Below are positions 1-7,792 of a DNA stretch of 64,000 nt, in pieces. The notes under the pieces are model-generated. The model had not been told where the DNA came from. It saw nothing but the letters and a program-made list of their open reading frames with translations, and made no database searches. The stretch spans positions 62,001-126,000 of the forward strand of contig JAUNHE010000007.1 in NCBI GenBank assembly GCA_030524105.1, given 5' to 3'. The position numbers and the translations under genes are program-made. This stretch comes from Rothia sp. (in: high G+C Gram-positive bacteria) (GTDB lineage Bacteria; Actinomycetota; Actinomycetes; Actinomycetales; Micrococcaceae). Each line of letters begins with the position of its first letter. Within the stretch, counting starts at the first letter, position 1.

Positions 1-214
1 AGTCCGGTTGCTGGGAGGCAATCTTTTCAACAATGTGCCGGATATCTGCTTCGGCTTGATCTCGTAGAGCAAAAAGGCCGCCGTCTTTGGGCCGGTCGGC
101 TGGGATCTGGTGGTTGGCTAGCCAGGTGCCGTTAACATGGCGAAAGAAGTCGTCACCGGCAGCGATACTGGTATCCATAGAGTCAGTTGTGAGTCCAGAA
201 GATTTATGGGTCAT
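1..214 (-). CDS. M13 family metallopeptidase (neprilysin/PepO-like), N-terminal part only
   Basis: The reverse strand opens with ATG at 214 and stays open to the window edge, giving 71 residues. The early segment DDFFRHVNGTWL followed by IPADR and then a LRDQAEADIR stretch is the hallmark start of bacterial M13 zinc endopeptidases, which hydrolyse oligopeptides and are often cytoplasmic in actinobacteria. The catalytic HExxH lies in the C-terminal half, outside the window, so activity cannot be judged. A second in-frame Met at codon 13 (MDTSIAAGDD) could be the true start. It is divergent from the exporter at 407. Confidence 0.85.
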   Translation of the reverse strand, partial: MTHKSSGLTTDSMDTSIAAGDDFFRHVNGTWLANHQIPADRPKDGGLFALRDQAEADIRHIVEKIASQQPD

Positions 215-406
215 GCCCTAAGTCTAGAACTATGATCCCGCCCACTGCCAGATCAGTATGGCCTTTATGCCAGGGGAGAAGTCCTAAGGGCTAGAGCTGG
301 GCTTGGGGGATGCTGGTCTTCTAGCTGAGCGACCCTGGCCCGTGTGAGTAAAAACAGTTGCCAGCTGGCTGTCTCTTATATAAAAAGGGAGCTAGTCTAA
401 AAGATT

Positions 407-1912
407 ATGAACAATAGCGAGCAAGGGCCCTCGGCCTCCCCCCATAAAAACCGGCCGACACAGGGACAAGAGGCAGCCTCTGCCCTAGAGCGGTCAGACT
501 TTCTGCTGCTGGCTGTTATGGTGATTTCTGCCTTCATCCTTATTCTTAACGAGACCCTACTGGGCGTAGCCCTCCCCTCGCTGATTCAACATTTCCAGAT
601 CAGCCCCGCAACAGCTCAGTGGTCCAGCGCCGGCTTTATGCTCACCATGGCCGTGGTTACCCCCGCTTCGGGCTTTATCATCTCCCGCTTTAGCGTCCGC
701 ACCGTCTTTACCGCCGCCATGACAGTCTTCTCCCTAGGCTCTTTACTGGCCGGCTTAGCACCAGCCTTTGGGGTGTTAATGATAGGGCGGATTCTGCAGG
801 CTTCGGGCACCGGCGTTATCATGCCGCTACTCATGACCACCATGATGCGCCTGGTTCCACCAGCCAAAATTGGCCGGGCTATGGGCCTCATTGGCATGGT
901 TATCTCTGCCGCCCCAGCCCTAGGCCCAACAACCTCAGGGCTTATCCTAGGCATTGCCAGCTGGCACTGGCTCTTTCTATCCGTACTGCCCATTGGCCTT
1001 CTTGCCCTTATTATCGGCTCCTTTTTTGCCCCCACAACCCTCCCAGAAGGTGGCGCCAACCAAAAGCTGGACATCTACTCCGTCATTCTTTCCACCCTGG
1101 GCTTTGGCGGCCTGGTCATGGGCCTAAGCAGCTTAGGAGGCGGATCCGAGCACGGGGCAGGCTCCCTGCCCATCAGCCCCTGGCTAGTCATAGCACTGGC
1201 CGTGCTAGTTTTAGCGGTCTTCATGTGGCGGCAACTAAACCTGCAAAGACAAGACAGATCACCCTTCATGGACCTGCGCGTCTTTAAGTTCCGTCCCTTC
1301 ATTCTGACCGTGCTCATGAGCTCTGTTGCCATGGGGGTACTGCTAGGTTCCTCGGTGCTGCTACCCCTATACACTTCCAGGGTGCTAGGAATGGACGCCC
1401 TCCACACCGGCCTGATGCTCCTACCGGGCGGAATACTCTCTGCCCTGCTCAGCCCACTAGTAGGTAACCTTTCAGACCGGCTAGGCCCCCGAGCCCTAGT
1501 GATCCCAGGCGCCCTGGCTTTCTCTGGATCTATCTGGCTCATGACCTTCTTTGGCCAAGAAACCTCCCCAACCTACATCGTCCTCACCTACCTACTACTG
1601 AGCACCTCCGTGCCCTTCCTCAACACACCTATGATGGGGCTAGGCTTAGGGTCACTGCCCAAACACCTCTACTCCTACGGCTCCTCCGCCCTTACCACTA
1701 TCCAGCAGGTAGCCTCGGCCGCGGCAACGGCGGTTTTTGTTGCCCTCATGGCTATTGGCTCAGCAGCCTCTGGCCAGCAAGGCCCACCAGCCCAGGCCGC
1801 CGGTGTACACCTGGCTCTACTGCTAGCGGCCTTTCTTTCCTTAGGGGCAGTACTTCTAGCCTTCATTTTACCCAAAAGTAAAAAACTGCTAACAGAAGCT
1901 TCCAGCGGGTAA
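407..1912 (+). CDS. MFS multidrug exporter, DHA2 (14-TM, EmrB/QacA/LmrB-like) family
   Basis: This 501-residue protein has about 14 hydrophobic segments after a hydrophilic N-terminus of roughly 30 residues. The first helix carries LNETLLGVALPSL, the position of the DHA2 motif-D-like 'D/N-x-T-V-V-N-V-A-L-P' signature, followed by W-x-x-x-x-F-M-L and the motif-C-like GPTTSGLILG. Known relatives export drugs, dyes or bile salts using the proton gradient; the substrate here cannot be read from sequence. The start ATG has only a distant purine tract (AAGGGA, about 16 nt upstream) and a TATATAAAA promoter-like stretch before it. It appears monocistronic; no adjacent TetR or MarR regulator is present. 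Confidence 0.85.
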   Translation: MNNSEQGPSASPHKNRPTQGQEAASALERSDFLLLAVMVISAFILILNETLLGVALPSLIQHFQISPATAQWSSAGFMLTMAVVTPASGFIISRFSVRTVFTAAMTVFSLGSLLAGLAPAFGVLMIGRILQASGTGVIMPLLMTTMMRLVPPAKIGRAMGLIGMVISAAPALGPTTSGLILGIASWHWLFLSVLPIGLLALIIGSFFAPTTLPEGGANQKLDIYSVILSTLGFGGLVMGLSSLGGGSEHGAGSLPISPWLVIALAVLVLAVFMWRQLNLQRQDRSPFMDLRVFKFRPFILTVLMSSVAMGVLLGSSVLLPLYTSRVLGMDALHTGLMLLPGGILSALLSPLVGNLSDRLGPRALVIPGALAFSGSIWLMTFFGQETSPTYIVLTYLLLSTSVPFLNTPMMGLGLGSLPKHLYSYGSSALTTIQQVASAAATAVFVALMAIGSAASGQQGPPAQAAGVHLALLLAAFLSLGAVLLAFILPKSKKLLTEASSG

Positions 1913-2195
1913 CCTAGGAGGAACCCATCCTGACCTGGAGATTTGCTGAAAAGCTACTCTTATAGGTAAGGGGAGAATGGCTATTCTAAACTAATTGTTA
2001 AATTATTCTTACCTAAAAATGTGTTGTTACTTCAAAGTAAGTAGTTTAGTGTATAAACTGTGGGTATTGAAGGGGACAGAGCCCGAGGCTCCGGTCCGTT
2101 CATAATCACTCGCATCTTATAACTTAAAAGGTGTGCTCAGATTTCGCCCCTGGGCACGCTAAGGCTCTGCCGATCCTGAAGTAAGAGGTAATTTT
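1913..2195. other. Intergenic region with a stem-loop at 2074-2097
   Basis: No gene is seen. The middle is AT-rich with promoter-like TATAAA near 2052. At 2074-2097 GGAC-a-GAGCC, a 3-nt loop, and GGCTC-cg-GTCC form a compact stem-loop without a following T-run. It could be a processing or regulatory hairpin for the small gene at 2196, or part of a terminator for the exporter. Function is unknown. Confidence 0.3.
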
Positions 2196-2378
2196 ATGCC
2201 CCAAAATATTAAGGTGGCACGTGTATTTGCAGGTCTGGGCCTTGTATTTGCCATCATCGGCATCCTGCTTTACGCGGCTACGTCAGTATCAGAAGTAATA
2301 TTGCTGGCCCCCTTTGTTATTGCTATTCTGCTCAGCATCGCTGTGTTTGTGATGGTTAACGACAAAAGGTATCGTTAG
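2196..2378 (+). CDS. Small two-helix membrane protein of unknown function
   Basis: A 60-residue protein with two hydrophobic segments (about residues 10-28 and 34-52) separated by a short polar turn, ending in the basic tail NDKRYR. The ribosome-binding site AAGAGGT sits 7 nt before the ATG, and the amino-acid distribution is a convincing membrane hairpin, so the gene is likely real despite its size. It stands alone between the exporter and the aldo/keto reductase. I do not recognise the family; no toxin-like or antitoxin partner is visible next to it. Confidence 0.65.
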   Translation: MPQNIKVARVFAGLGLVFAIIGILLYAATSVSEVILLAPFVIAILLSIAVFVMVNDKRYR

Positions 2379-2449
2379 CTAACAGTAATCCTGGCTAATG
2401 TATTAAGACGTATTTAAAAGTCCTGCTAGAAAGCTGTAGGCTGGTTGGC

Positions 2450-3451
2450 ATGAGCACAAGAATGCACTACCGGCAACTGGGCAAGTCCGGCCTGAGGGTA
2501 TCCAGTGTTGGCCTGGGATGTAACAACCTGGGCCGCCCCGGTACCCCAACCTACGGCCAAGACGCGGTTAACCGGGTGGTCAGCGCTGCTTACGAGGCCG
2601 GTATCAACCTATTTGATATCGCCGACGTCTACGGCGAAAAACCCGGGAAAGCTGAAACCATGTTTGGCAAGGCCCTAACCTACCTGGGCCCGGCCGCTAG
2701 AGACAGCATGCTGCTAGTCTCTAAATTTGGCATGGACCTCCACGGCGGTAAAGATACAGATCGCAGTGCCCGAGGTAGCCGTAGCTATATTATGCGTGCG
2801 TTAGAAGCTTCCCTGCGCAGGCTGGGTAGCGAGCACATCGACCTTTATATCTACCACACCCCCGACGGCAAAACCCCGGCCGATGAAACCCTATCAGCCC
2901 TCAATACCTTGATTGACCAAGGAAAAGTACGCTATATCGGCCACTCTAACCACACCGGCTGGCAAATAGCCCAGGCGGAATATTTGGCTCAAAATCTGGG
3001 TAAGCAGCGGTATATAGCCGCAGAGAACCACTACAACCTGCTTGATAGGAGAGCGGAGTTAGAAGTTATCCCGGCGGCCCAACACTTTGGCCTGGGCCTG
3101 CTGCCCTACTTTCCTCTAGCCAACGGTCTGCTGACCGGCAAATACAAGCGTAACCAGCAAGCCCCAACCGGCTCCAGGCTTTCCCACTCCAAAACCGAGT
3201 ACCTGAAGGCAGCCAATTGGGAACAGCTAGAAGCTTTTGACCAATTTTGCCGGCAAAGCGGGATCAGCCAGGTGCAGGCAGCCTTCAGCTGGCTGGCCCA
3301 AAAAGAACCGGTAGCCTCTATTATTGCTGGGGCAACGACGGTGCAGCAGGTGGCAGAAAACGCTCAGGCAGCCAGCTATCGCTTTAGCCAGCAAGAGCTT
3401 GCCCGGCTTGATCAGATCTTTCCCGCGCCAGAAAAGATAGCTCCCTATTAG
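2450..3451 (+). CDS. Aldo/keto reductase
   Basis: A 333-residue cytoplasmic NAD(P)H-dependent oxidoreductase of the AKR superfamily. Visible signatures are GLGCNNLG near the N-terminus, INLFDIADVYG with catalytic Asp and Tyr, VSKFGMD containing the catalytic Lys, IDLYIYHTPD, the GHSNHTGWQ segment, and an SIIAGATTVQQVAENA C-terminal cofactor-phosphate loop. The pattern is close to YghZ/Gcy-like reductases acting on small aldehydes; the physiological substrate is unknown. ATG 2450 is used here; an in-frame ATG four codons later (2462) directly precedes the conserved YRQLGKSGLRVS and is an alternative. Confidence 0.9.
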   Translation: MSTRMHYRQLGKSGLRVSSVGLGCNNLGRPGTPTYGQDAVNRVVSAAYEAGINLFDIADVYGEKPGKAETMFGKALTYLGPAARDSMLLVSKFGMDLHGGKDTDRSARGSRSYIMRALEASLRRLGSEHIDLYIYHTPDGKTPADETLSALNTLIDQGKVRYIGHSNHTGWQIAQAEYLAQNLGKQRYIAAENHYNLLDRRAELEVIPAAQHFGLGLLPYFPLANGLLTGKYKRNQQAPTGSRLSHSKTEYLKAANWEQLEAFDQFCRQSGISQVQAAFSWLAQKEPVASIIAGATTVQQVAENAQAASYRFSQQELARLDQIFPAPEKIAPY

Positions 3452-3483
3452 AGAGGCAGCTGCCAGGCTTCCTTAAAATAGGC

Positions 3484-3532
3484 CTGCCCAGGAAGTGTGA
3501 ACCCGGTGGGTGGGCTTATACTTCCTGGGCAG
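3484..3532. terminator. Inverted repeat between convergent genes, probable bidirectional terminator
   Basis: CTGCCCAGGAAGT (3484-3496) and its perfect reverse complement (3520-3532) flank a 23-nt loop. It lies between the convergent reductase and dioxygenase genes. No strong T-run follows on either side, so it is not a textbook intrinsic terminator. Confidence 0.55.
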
Positions 3533-3576
3533 TCTATGCTGTGGATCGGCTCTAGACCAGACTCACTCAATGACTT

Positions 3577-4662
3577 TTAGCGACGGCGCTGCTTACCAGC
3601 CTTGCCTTCCCTAGTGCCCTTGTCTGCCGGTGGGGTTGGTGTAGCGCAGCCAGCCTTATCGCCACTGTCGTCGCTGCCATCACCGTTATCGGTGCTATCA
3701 CCGCTGTCAGTACCGCTACCGGTGCCAGGGCCTCCAGGCTGCTCCTCTTCGCCGCCCACAATGACCGTTGGTGAATTCTGGGAATCAACCGGAATATCAA
3801 TCTCAACGGTGTAACCATCCTTGACAGAACCGCTTAGCGTTGGCATCTGCTGCTGCCAGCTATCGGCAAAAACCATATCGGTCTCTAAGGTAATCTGGTC
3901 AAGGTTCTCCTGGGAGCCGGTGTAGGCATCCAAGGTGTAGGTTTCGCTAACTGCATCCTGTGGAATAACAATCTGGGAGGTCAGAATTGCATTCTGGGCA
4001 TCAACGATGTCGGACAAGGAGGGGAAAACCTCAAAGTGCAGGTGAGGCCAGCGGCCTGAGTAGCAGCCGGGAACAATTGACTTAAACTCAACCCGACCCT
4101 GGCTATCTGCAACCTGGACTCCACGCAGCCAGGTCTGATCCGTTACACCATCCGAGTACATGGAGTACTTACCGTCGGCGCTGCAGTGCCACAGGTAGAC
4201 GGCCACACCGGCAAAGGGCTGGTCGTTATTCAGTACATCCAAAATCCGCAGCTTGATGGTCAGCTCAACCCCATCAACTTTGACGTCGGAACCAAGGGAG
4301 TAGCGAAGATCTGCACGGTTAATGCCGGATTCCTCTAGCACATCGGGGCCATTAGAACCGTCACCCGGGTAGGGCCCAGCTGTCTCCGTAGGCATTTCGG
4401 CTGTGGTTTCTTCTTTCCCTGTAGAAGAGGCCTCAGCCCGACTGGTGGAAGCCAAGAAGATGCTACCGGCGCCTGCACCGGCCAGCCCAAGGGCCAGGCG
4501 GCGGTTCATGAGGGTGCCTAGGTCAAAGGCCAGGCCTTGATCTTCGAGGTCTTCACTCGGTTTAGCCAGAGGCCGGCCCTCAAAAAATTTTTCTTGAACC
4601 TGGCCGGTTTCCGGGGTTTCGTTACTGGGGTAGGACTTTCGGTTAGAAAAGATGGGAGTCAT
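3577..4662 (-). CDS. Exported intradiol ring-cleavage dioxygenase-like protein
   Basis: 361 residues. The intradiol dioxygenase core (about 90-260) keeps the expected Fe(III) ligands: a Tyr in ADGKY (166), then PGCYSGRWPHLHFEV giving Tyr201, His207 and His209. Family members split catechol-type rings between the hydroxyls. It is preceded by a 51-residue hydrophilic leader and a twin-arginine signal (MNRRLALGLAGAGAGS), suggesting Tat export with the iron already loaded. The C-terminus is a low-complexity Gly/Ser/Asp tail ending in a basic KQRRR. Start ATG 4662 has AGGAGGG 6 nt upstream; the Met at residue 52 is a plausible alternative start directly at the Tat signal. Secreted members are common in actinobacteria and poorly characterised; the substrate is unknown. 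Confidence 0.85.
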   Translation of the reverse strand: MTPIFSNRKSYPSNETPETGQVQEKFFEGRPLAKPSEDLEDQGLAFDLGTLMNRRLALGLAGAGAGSIFLASTSRAEASSTGKEETTAEMPTETAGPYPGDGSNGPDVLEESGINRADLRYSLGSDVKVDGVELTIKLRILDVLNNDQPFAGVAVYLWHCSADGKYSMYSDGVTDQTWLRGVQVADSQGRVEFKSIVPGCYSGRWPHLHFEVFPSLSDIVDAQNAILTSQIVIPQDAVSETYTLDAYTGSQENLDQITLETDMVFADSWQQQMPTLSGSVKDGYTVEIDIPVDSQNSPTVIVGGEEEQPGGPGTGSGTDSGDSTDNGDGSDDSGDKAGCATPTPPADKGTREGKAGKQRRR

Positions 4663-4785
4663 AAGCTCGCCCTCCTGCGTAGTGTTTGCCGTCAGGTATA
4701 TGTTGTGGGAGTACCTGACCTTGCCTTAACTACGCTAATGGGGGACTCTTTGCCTCTAATAAGATTTTTCTGAGAATAAAGTATG

Positions 4786-4799
4786 TGCATCTCATATGC
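4786..4799 (-). promoter_or_regulatory. Candidate operator TGCATnnCATATGC upstream of the dioxygenase gene
   Basis: TGCATCTCATATGC lies about 125 nt upstream of the dioxygenase start. The same arrangement, TGCATGACATATGC, occurs just upstream of the nitrite reductase gene at 17105-17118; 12 of 14 bases agree, differing only in the two-base spacer. Shared regulation is an inference. Confidence 0.35.
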
Positions 4800-4880
4800 T
4801 AATTAGCGGCTGAAGAGTGAGCTTCTTTTGGGCGGACTGTGCGGACAGATCCTTAGATAGCCAGCAGCTTGGCCCGGCAG

Positions 4881-6515
4881 TTAGCGTAGGGTCTGCCCAA
4901 TTTTTAGGTGAATGAGTGAAGGCCCCTTGATGGCCAGAGCCTGCTTAACGGTGTCAGCTAGGCTGTCCATCGTACAGCTGAGGCCGCTGGCCCCAAAGCC
5001 CTGAGCTAGCTTAACCCAGTCGGGCTGCTGAAGGTTGACCGCCACATCGGCAATGTTACGGTCACGCTCATTCTGCCGGATCTCACCGTAACCGCCGTTA
5101 TCCACACAAATAATAGGTAGGTCCAGTCCCTCCTCTACTGCGGTCATCAGTTCCTGGATAGCAAACATTAAGGCTCCGTCACCGAGCAGGCAGACAACCG
5201 GCCGATCCGGTGCTGCAATCTTGGCGCCCACAGCCGCCGGTAGGCCATAACCTAAGGTGGCGTAAGTGGCCATATAGAGTAAAGAGTGGGGTCGAGGAGC
5301 CCGGTAGAAAGTGGTGGTACCCATGTAGGTTACCTGGGAGGAGTCGCCGGCAATAATGGTTTCTTCCGGTAGTACCTCCATGATGAGTTCATTAAGCTGG
5401 GCTAGCTCTGGGGCAATAGCCCGGCCTTCATTGTCCAGCTCGTCAAAGACTTGCTGCAAGTCAGGTGCCGGACGCTGGCCCGGGCTGATCCCCGCTTCTT
5501 GTAAGGCAGCTAAGAGTTGGGGTACAACCGCGGCTGAGTTACCCGGTAGCTCAACATCGGGCACAATATTGGTCAGCATTTGTGAGCGTTCAATGTCGAT
5601 ACGAATAATAGGGCCTGCCGGGTGAATATCGCCGTCCCAGAGTTCTGCCTCACCAATCTTAGAGCCAATGATGAGCATGGCATCAGCCTGCCGGCAAAAA
5701 CGGTGGGCGGCGCTGAGGCGAAGATCTGCCCCCAGGGCTAAGCTGTGTTTTTCGGGGATGGCCCCCTTGCCGTTAACGGAAGTGATGACCGGTGCCTGCA
5801 GCAGTTCAGCAAGTTTAAGCAGGTTTTCTGCGGCTGGGAGGGAGCCGCCACCGGCAATGATCAGTGGTTTTTTGGCCTGGGCCAGGATAGCGGCCGCTGC
5901 TTGGACGTCTTCGCTAGGGGCCGGCTGAGGTTTACCGATGGGCCTGGCTGCCAGCAAGGCCGGCTCAAGCTTAACTTCTTTTTCGAGGATATCCAGGGGA
6001 ACTTCAAGGTGTATAGGGCGGGGACGTTCGTGGGCAAAGGAACGAAAGGCGTTGTGGATCAGGTCTACGGCTTCTTCGGCTGAGTTAACCCTGCGGGAGA
6101 AATGAACGATGGAGTTGACCGCTCCGGTAGGATTTTTAGTTTCGTGCAGGGCACCGATATCGCGGTACTCCTGGCCAACAGGGCGGCCGGGGGAGAGGAT
6201 GATCATGGGCCGAGACTCAGCGTAGGCGGTGGCAGCTCCCGAAAGAGAGTTGAGGAGCCCGGGCCCCGAAGTGGTGATGACTACTCCGGGTAGGCCGCGT
6301 ATCTGGGACCAACCGTCGGCGCCGTAGGAGGCACCCTGCTCATGGCGGGTTGTCACGGCCTTGATGCCTAGTTCTTGGAGGTGGCGGTAAAACTCAAGGT
6401 TATGGGTTCCGGGGATGCCAAAGATAGTGTCGATTCCGTAGTTTTTGAGAGTGGCAAGGATGGCATAGCCGGCATTGTGGCGGGGCTGGGTCACCTGGGG
6501 CTTTTCTTTTAGCAC
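4881..6515 (-). CDS. TPP-dependent 2-oxoacid decarboxylase/acetolactate synthase-like (possible 2-ketoarginine decarboxylase)
   Basis: 544 residues with the three-domain acetolactate-synthase fold. The N-terminal Pyr domain has FGIPGTHNLEFYRHL and TRHEQGASYGADG (catalytic Glu for TPP N1'). The C-terminal PP domain has LLGDGALMFAIQELMTAVEE and DNGGYGEIRQ, the GDG-N Mg-diphosphate motif. The segments GTHNLE and TRHEQGA resemble AruI, the 5-guanidino-2-oxopentanoate decarboxylase of the arginine transaminase route, more than biosynthetic IlvB, and no IlvN-like small subunit follows. The GTG start at 6515 is chosen for its AAGGAG site 6 nt upstream. The nearby ureohydrolase and aminotransferase support a guanidino-acid role, but the substrate is inference. 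Confidence 0.75.
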   Translation of the reverse strand: MLKEKPQVTQPRHNAGYAILATLKNYGIDTIFGIPGTHNLEFYRHLQELGIKAVTTRHEQGASYGADGWSQIRGLPGVVITTSGPGLLNSLSGAATAYAESRPMIILSPGRPVGQEYRDIGALHETKNPTGAVNSIVHFSRRVNSAEEAVDLIHNAFRSFAHERPRPIHLEVPLDILEKEVKLEPALLAARPIGKPQPAPSEDVQAAAAILAQAKKPLIIAGGGSLPAAENLLKLAELLQAPVITSVNGKGAIPEKHSLALGADLRLSAAHRFCRQADAMLIIGSKIGEAELWDGDIHPAGPIIRIDIERSQMLTNIVPDVELPGNSAAVVPQLLAALQEAGISPGQRPAPDLQQVFDELDNEGRAIAPELAQLNELIMEVLPEETIIAGDSSQVTYMGTTTFYRAPRPHSLLYMATYATLGYGLPAAVGAKIAAPDRPVVCLLGDGALMFAIQELMTAVEEGLDLPIICVDNGGYGEIRQNERDRNIADVAVNLQQPDWVKLAQGFGASGLSCTMDSLADTVKQALAIKGPSLIHLKIGQTLR

Positions 6516-6751
6516 GGGAGTCTCCTTGGCTGATAACAGCTGCTAGCTGGAAAGATCTTGCCGGCTAAGCCGGCTTGTATGCTCTTGCTGCTGGTTAGTT
6601 TAGCGCTAGCTGGTGGGTTTTTGTGGATCCCAGAACTTAAAAAGTTAGTCACGTCACCTGTCTTGCAGGGCTTGGGCCAGCCCTATTGGGCCACTTCCTA
6701 GCCTCTACGGGCGTGTCGAATGGCTATACAGCCGCACTACTGCCTATGATA

Positions 6752-6769
6752 GTCCACTGAACAGTGGAC
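6752..6769. promoter_or_regulatory. 18-bp palindrome, likely operator for the Tat-exported protein gene
   Basis: GTCCACTG-aa-CAGTGGAC is a perfect 8+2+8 inverted repeat. It starts two bases after a -10-like TATGAT (6745-6750) and 42 bp before the preferred start at 6812. This is where a repressor dimer would block transcription; the regulator is not visible nearby. Confidence 0.45.
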
Positions 6770-6811
6770 ATTTCTGTCTGTTTCCCCCAGTCCCCTACTA
6801 GGCAAGCTGCT

Positions 6812-7720
6812 ATGAATAGAATTTCCCGACGCCAGCTGACTCGAGGTGTTGCCTGGGCTGCCCCTGCAGTCCTTGCCAGCAGTCAGGTACCGGCCTTTGC
6901 TGCTAGCGTCTGTCCCTCGACAGCTCAAATTGATACTTTCTTTGCCACTAAAAGGCAGGAAGCGCTCACCTATAAAGGTTGTGCGGGTGTCAGCAACCCT
7001 ACCTTTACCATCTGGTACGACGGCCCCGGTGGTTTAAACGGTTACCTGCAAAACTCCTTTATTAATATTCGCAACGAAAACAGCTGCTCCGGTGATACTA
7101 GCCAGTATCCCTTGGCCTTCCGTATTGATGTCAGAAATCTGACCGGCCCAGATACCAACACCTACGGTGGCAATACGCTGCAGCGTTCCCTAACAGCCAC
7201 AGATTCCCGCGGTTACCTGGTTAAGCCCAGCGAGCTTTACACCGGTAGCTACACGGGAGGGGTTAAAAACGATACCAACTTTGAAGTCAATGGAACCGAT
7301 GGGGCTGGGCACACCGTCTACTCCACCTACTGGATGGTAGACCGCAACCGTATTGTCCGCTCCGGTGAAGATATAGACCTTCAATTTAGCTGGGGTGACG
7401 GCAACACAGTCCAGGGCCGCCTGACCAACTCCTACCGGGTGGTGCCGCTGGGTATGCTGGCCCCCACGTGGGCAGAATTAACCGACTACGACTTTGCCCA
7501 ATGCCCTGAGCGCTACGCCTATTTTAATGAAAAAGTAAACCAGTGGTACACCGAGAACCAAGGTTGTGCCCAAAACATTACCTGGCAGGTTGCAACCAAT
7601 GTTACCGTTACTTCTTTTAACCGCACTACTGGTTATACCAAAACGCCTATTGCGTGTGGCACGGGTATATGGTCTGACGAGTCCAAAGACTTCACCCCGG
7701 CTCACGACGGTATCTACTGA
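6812..7720 (+). CDS. Tat-exported hypothetical protein
   Basis: 302 residues from ATG 6812. The start is chosen because the frame then begins with a compact twin-arginine signal, MNRISRRQLTRG, a hydrophobic stretch and the cleavage site PAFAAS; a GTG upstream at 6764 falls inside a palindrome and would add a non-signal extension. The mature part is rich in Asn, Thr and Tyr, has several cysteines that could form disulfides after export, and looks like an extracellular beta-rich fold. Similar 'GAAW(S/A)xPAVLA' Tat proteins are common as surface proteins in Gram-positive actinobacteria. No enzyme motif is seen. A hairpin terminator follows. Confidence 0.75.
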   Translation: MNRISRRQLTRGVAWAAPAVLASSQVPAFAASVCPSTAQIDTFFATKRQEALTYKGCAGVSNPTFTIWYDGPGGLNGYLQNSFINIRNENSCSGDTSQYPLAFRIDVRNLTGPDTNTYGGNTLQRSLTATDSRGYLVKPSELYTGSYTGGVKNDTNFEVNGTDGAGHTVYSTYWMVDRNRIVRSGEDIDLQFSWGDGNTVQGRLTNSYRVVPLGMLAPTWAELTDYDFAQCPERYAYFNEKVNQWYTENQGCAQNITWQVATNVTVTSFNRTTGYTKTPIACGTGIWSDESKDFTPAHDGIY

Positions 7721-7733
7721 TTAAGCTGGGCCC

Positions 7734-7762
7734 GGCCGGCAGAGCAGGCTCTGCTGCCGGCC
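7734..7762. terminator. GC-rich hairpin between convergent genes
   Basis: GGCCGGCA-GAGC and GCTC-(TGC bulge)-TGCCGGCC pair around a 2-nt AG apex. It lies between the convergent Tat protein and symporter genes and could terminate both. Confidence 0.5.
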
Positions 7763-7792
7763 AGCCTGCCGGGCTAGACCGGGCCGATTATT

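Noticed and set aside
616-1542. Long minus-strand ORFs opposite the MFS exporter
   Set aside because: They are shadows of a GC-biased coding strand; composition rich in Arg/Pro/Ser without domains or ribosome sites.
6764-6811. Upstream GTG start for the Tat-exported protein
   Set aside because: It falls inside the operator-like palindrome and puts 16 residues before a compact Tat signal.
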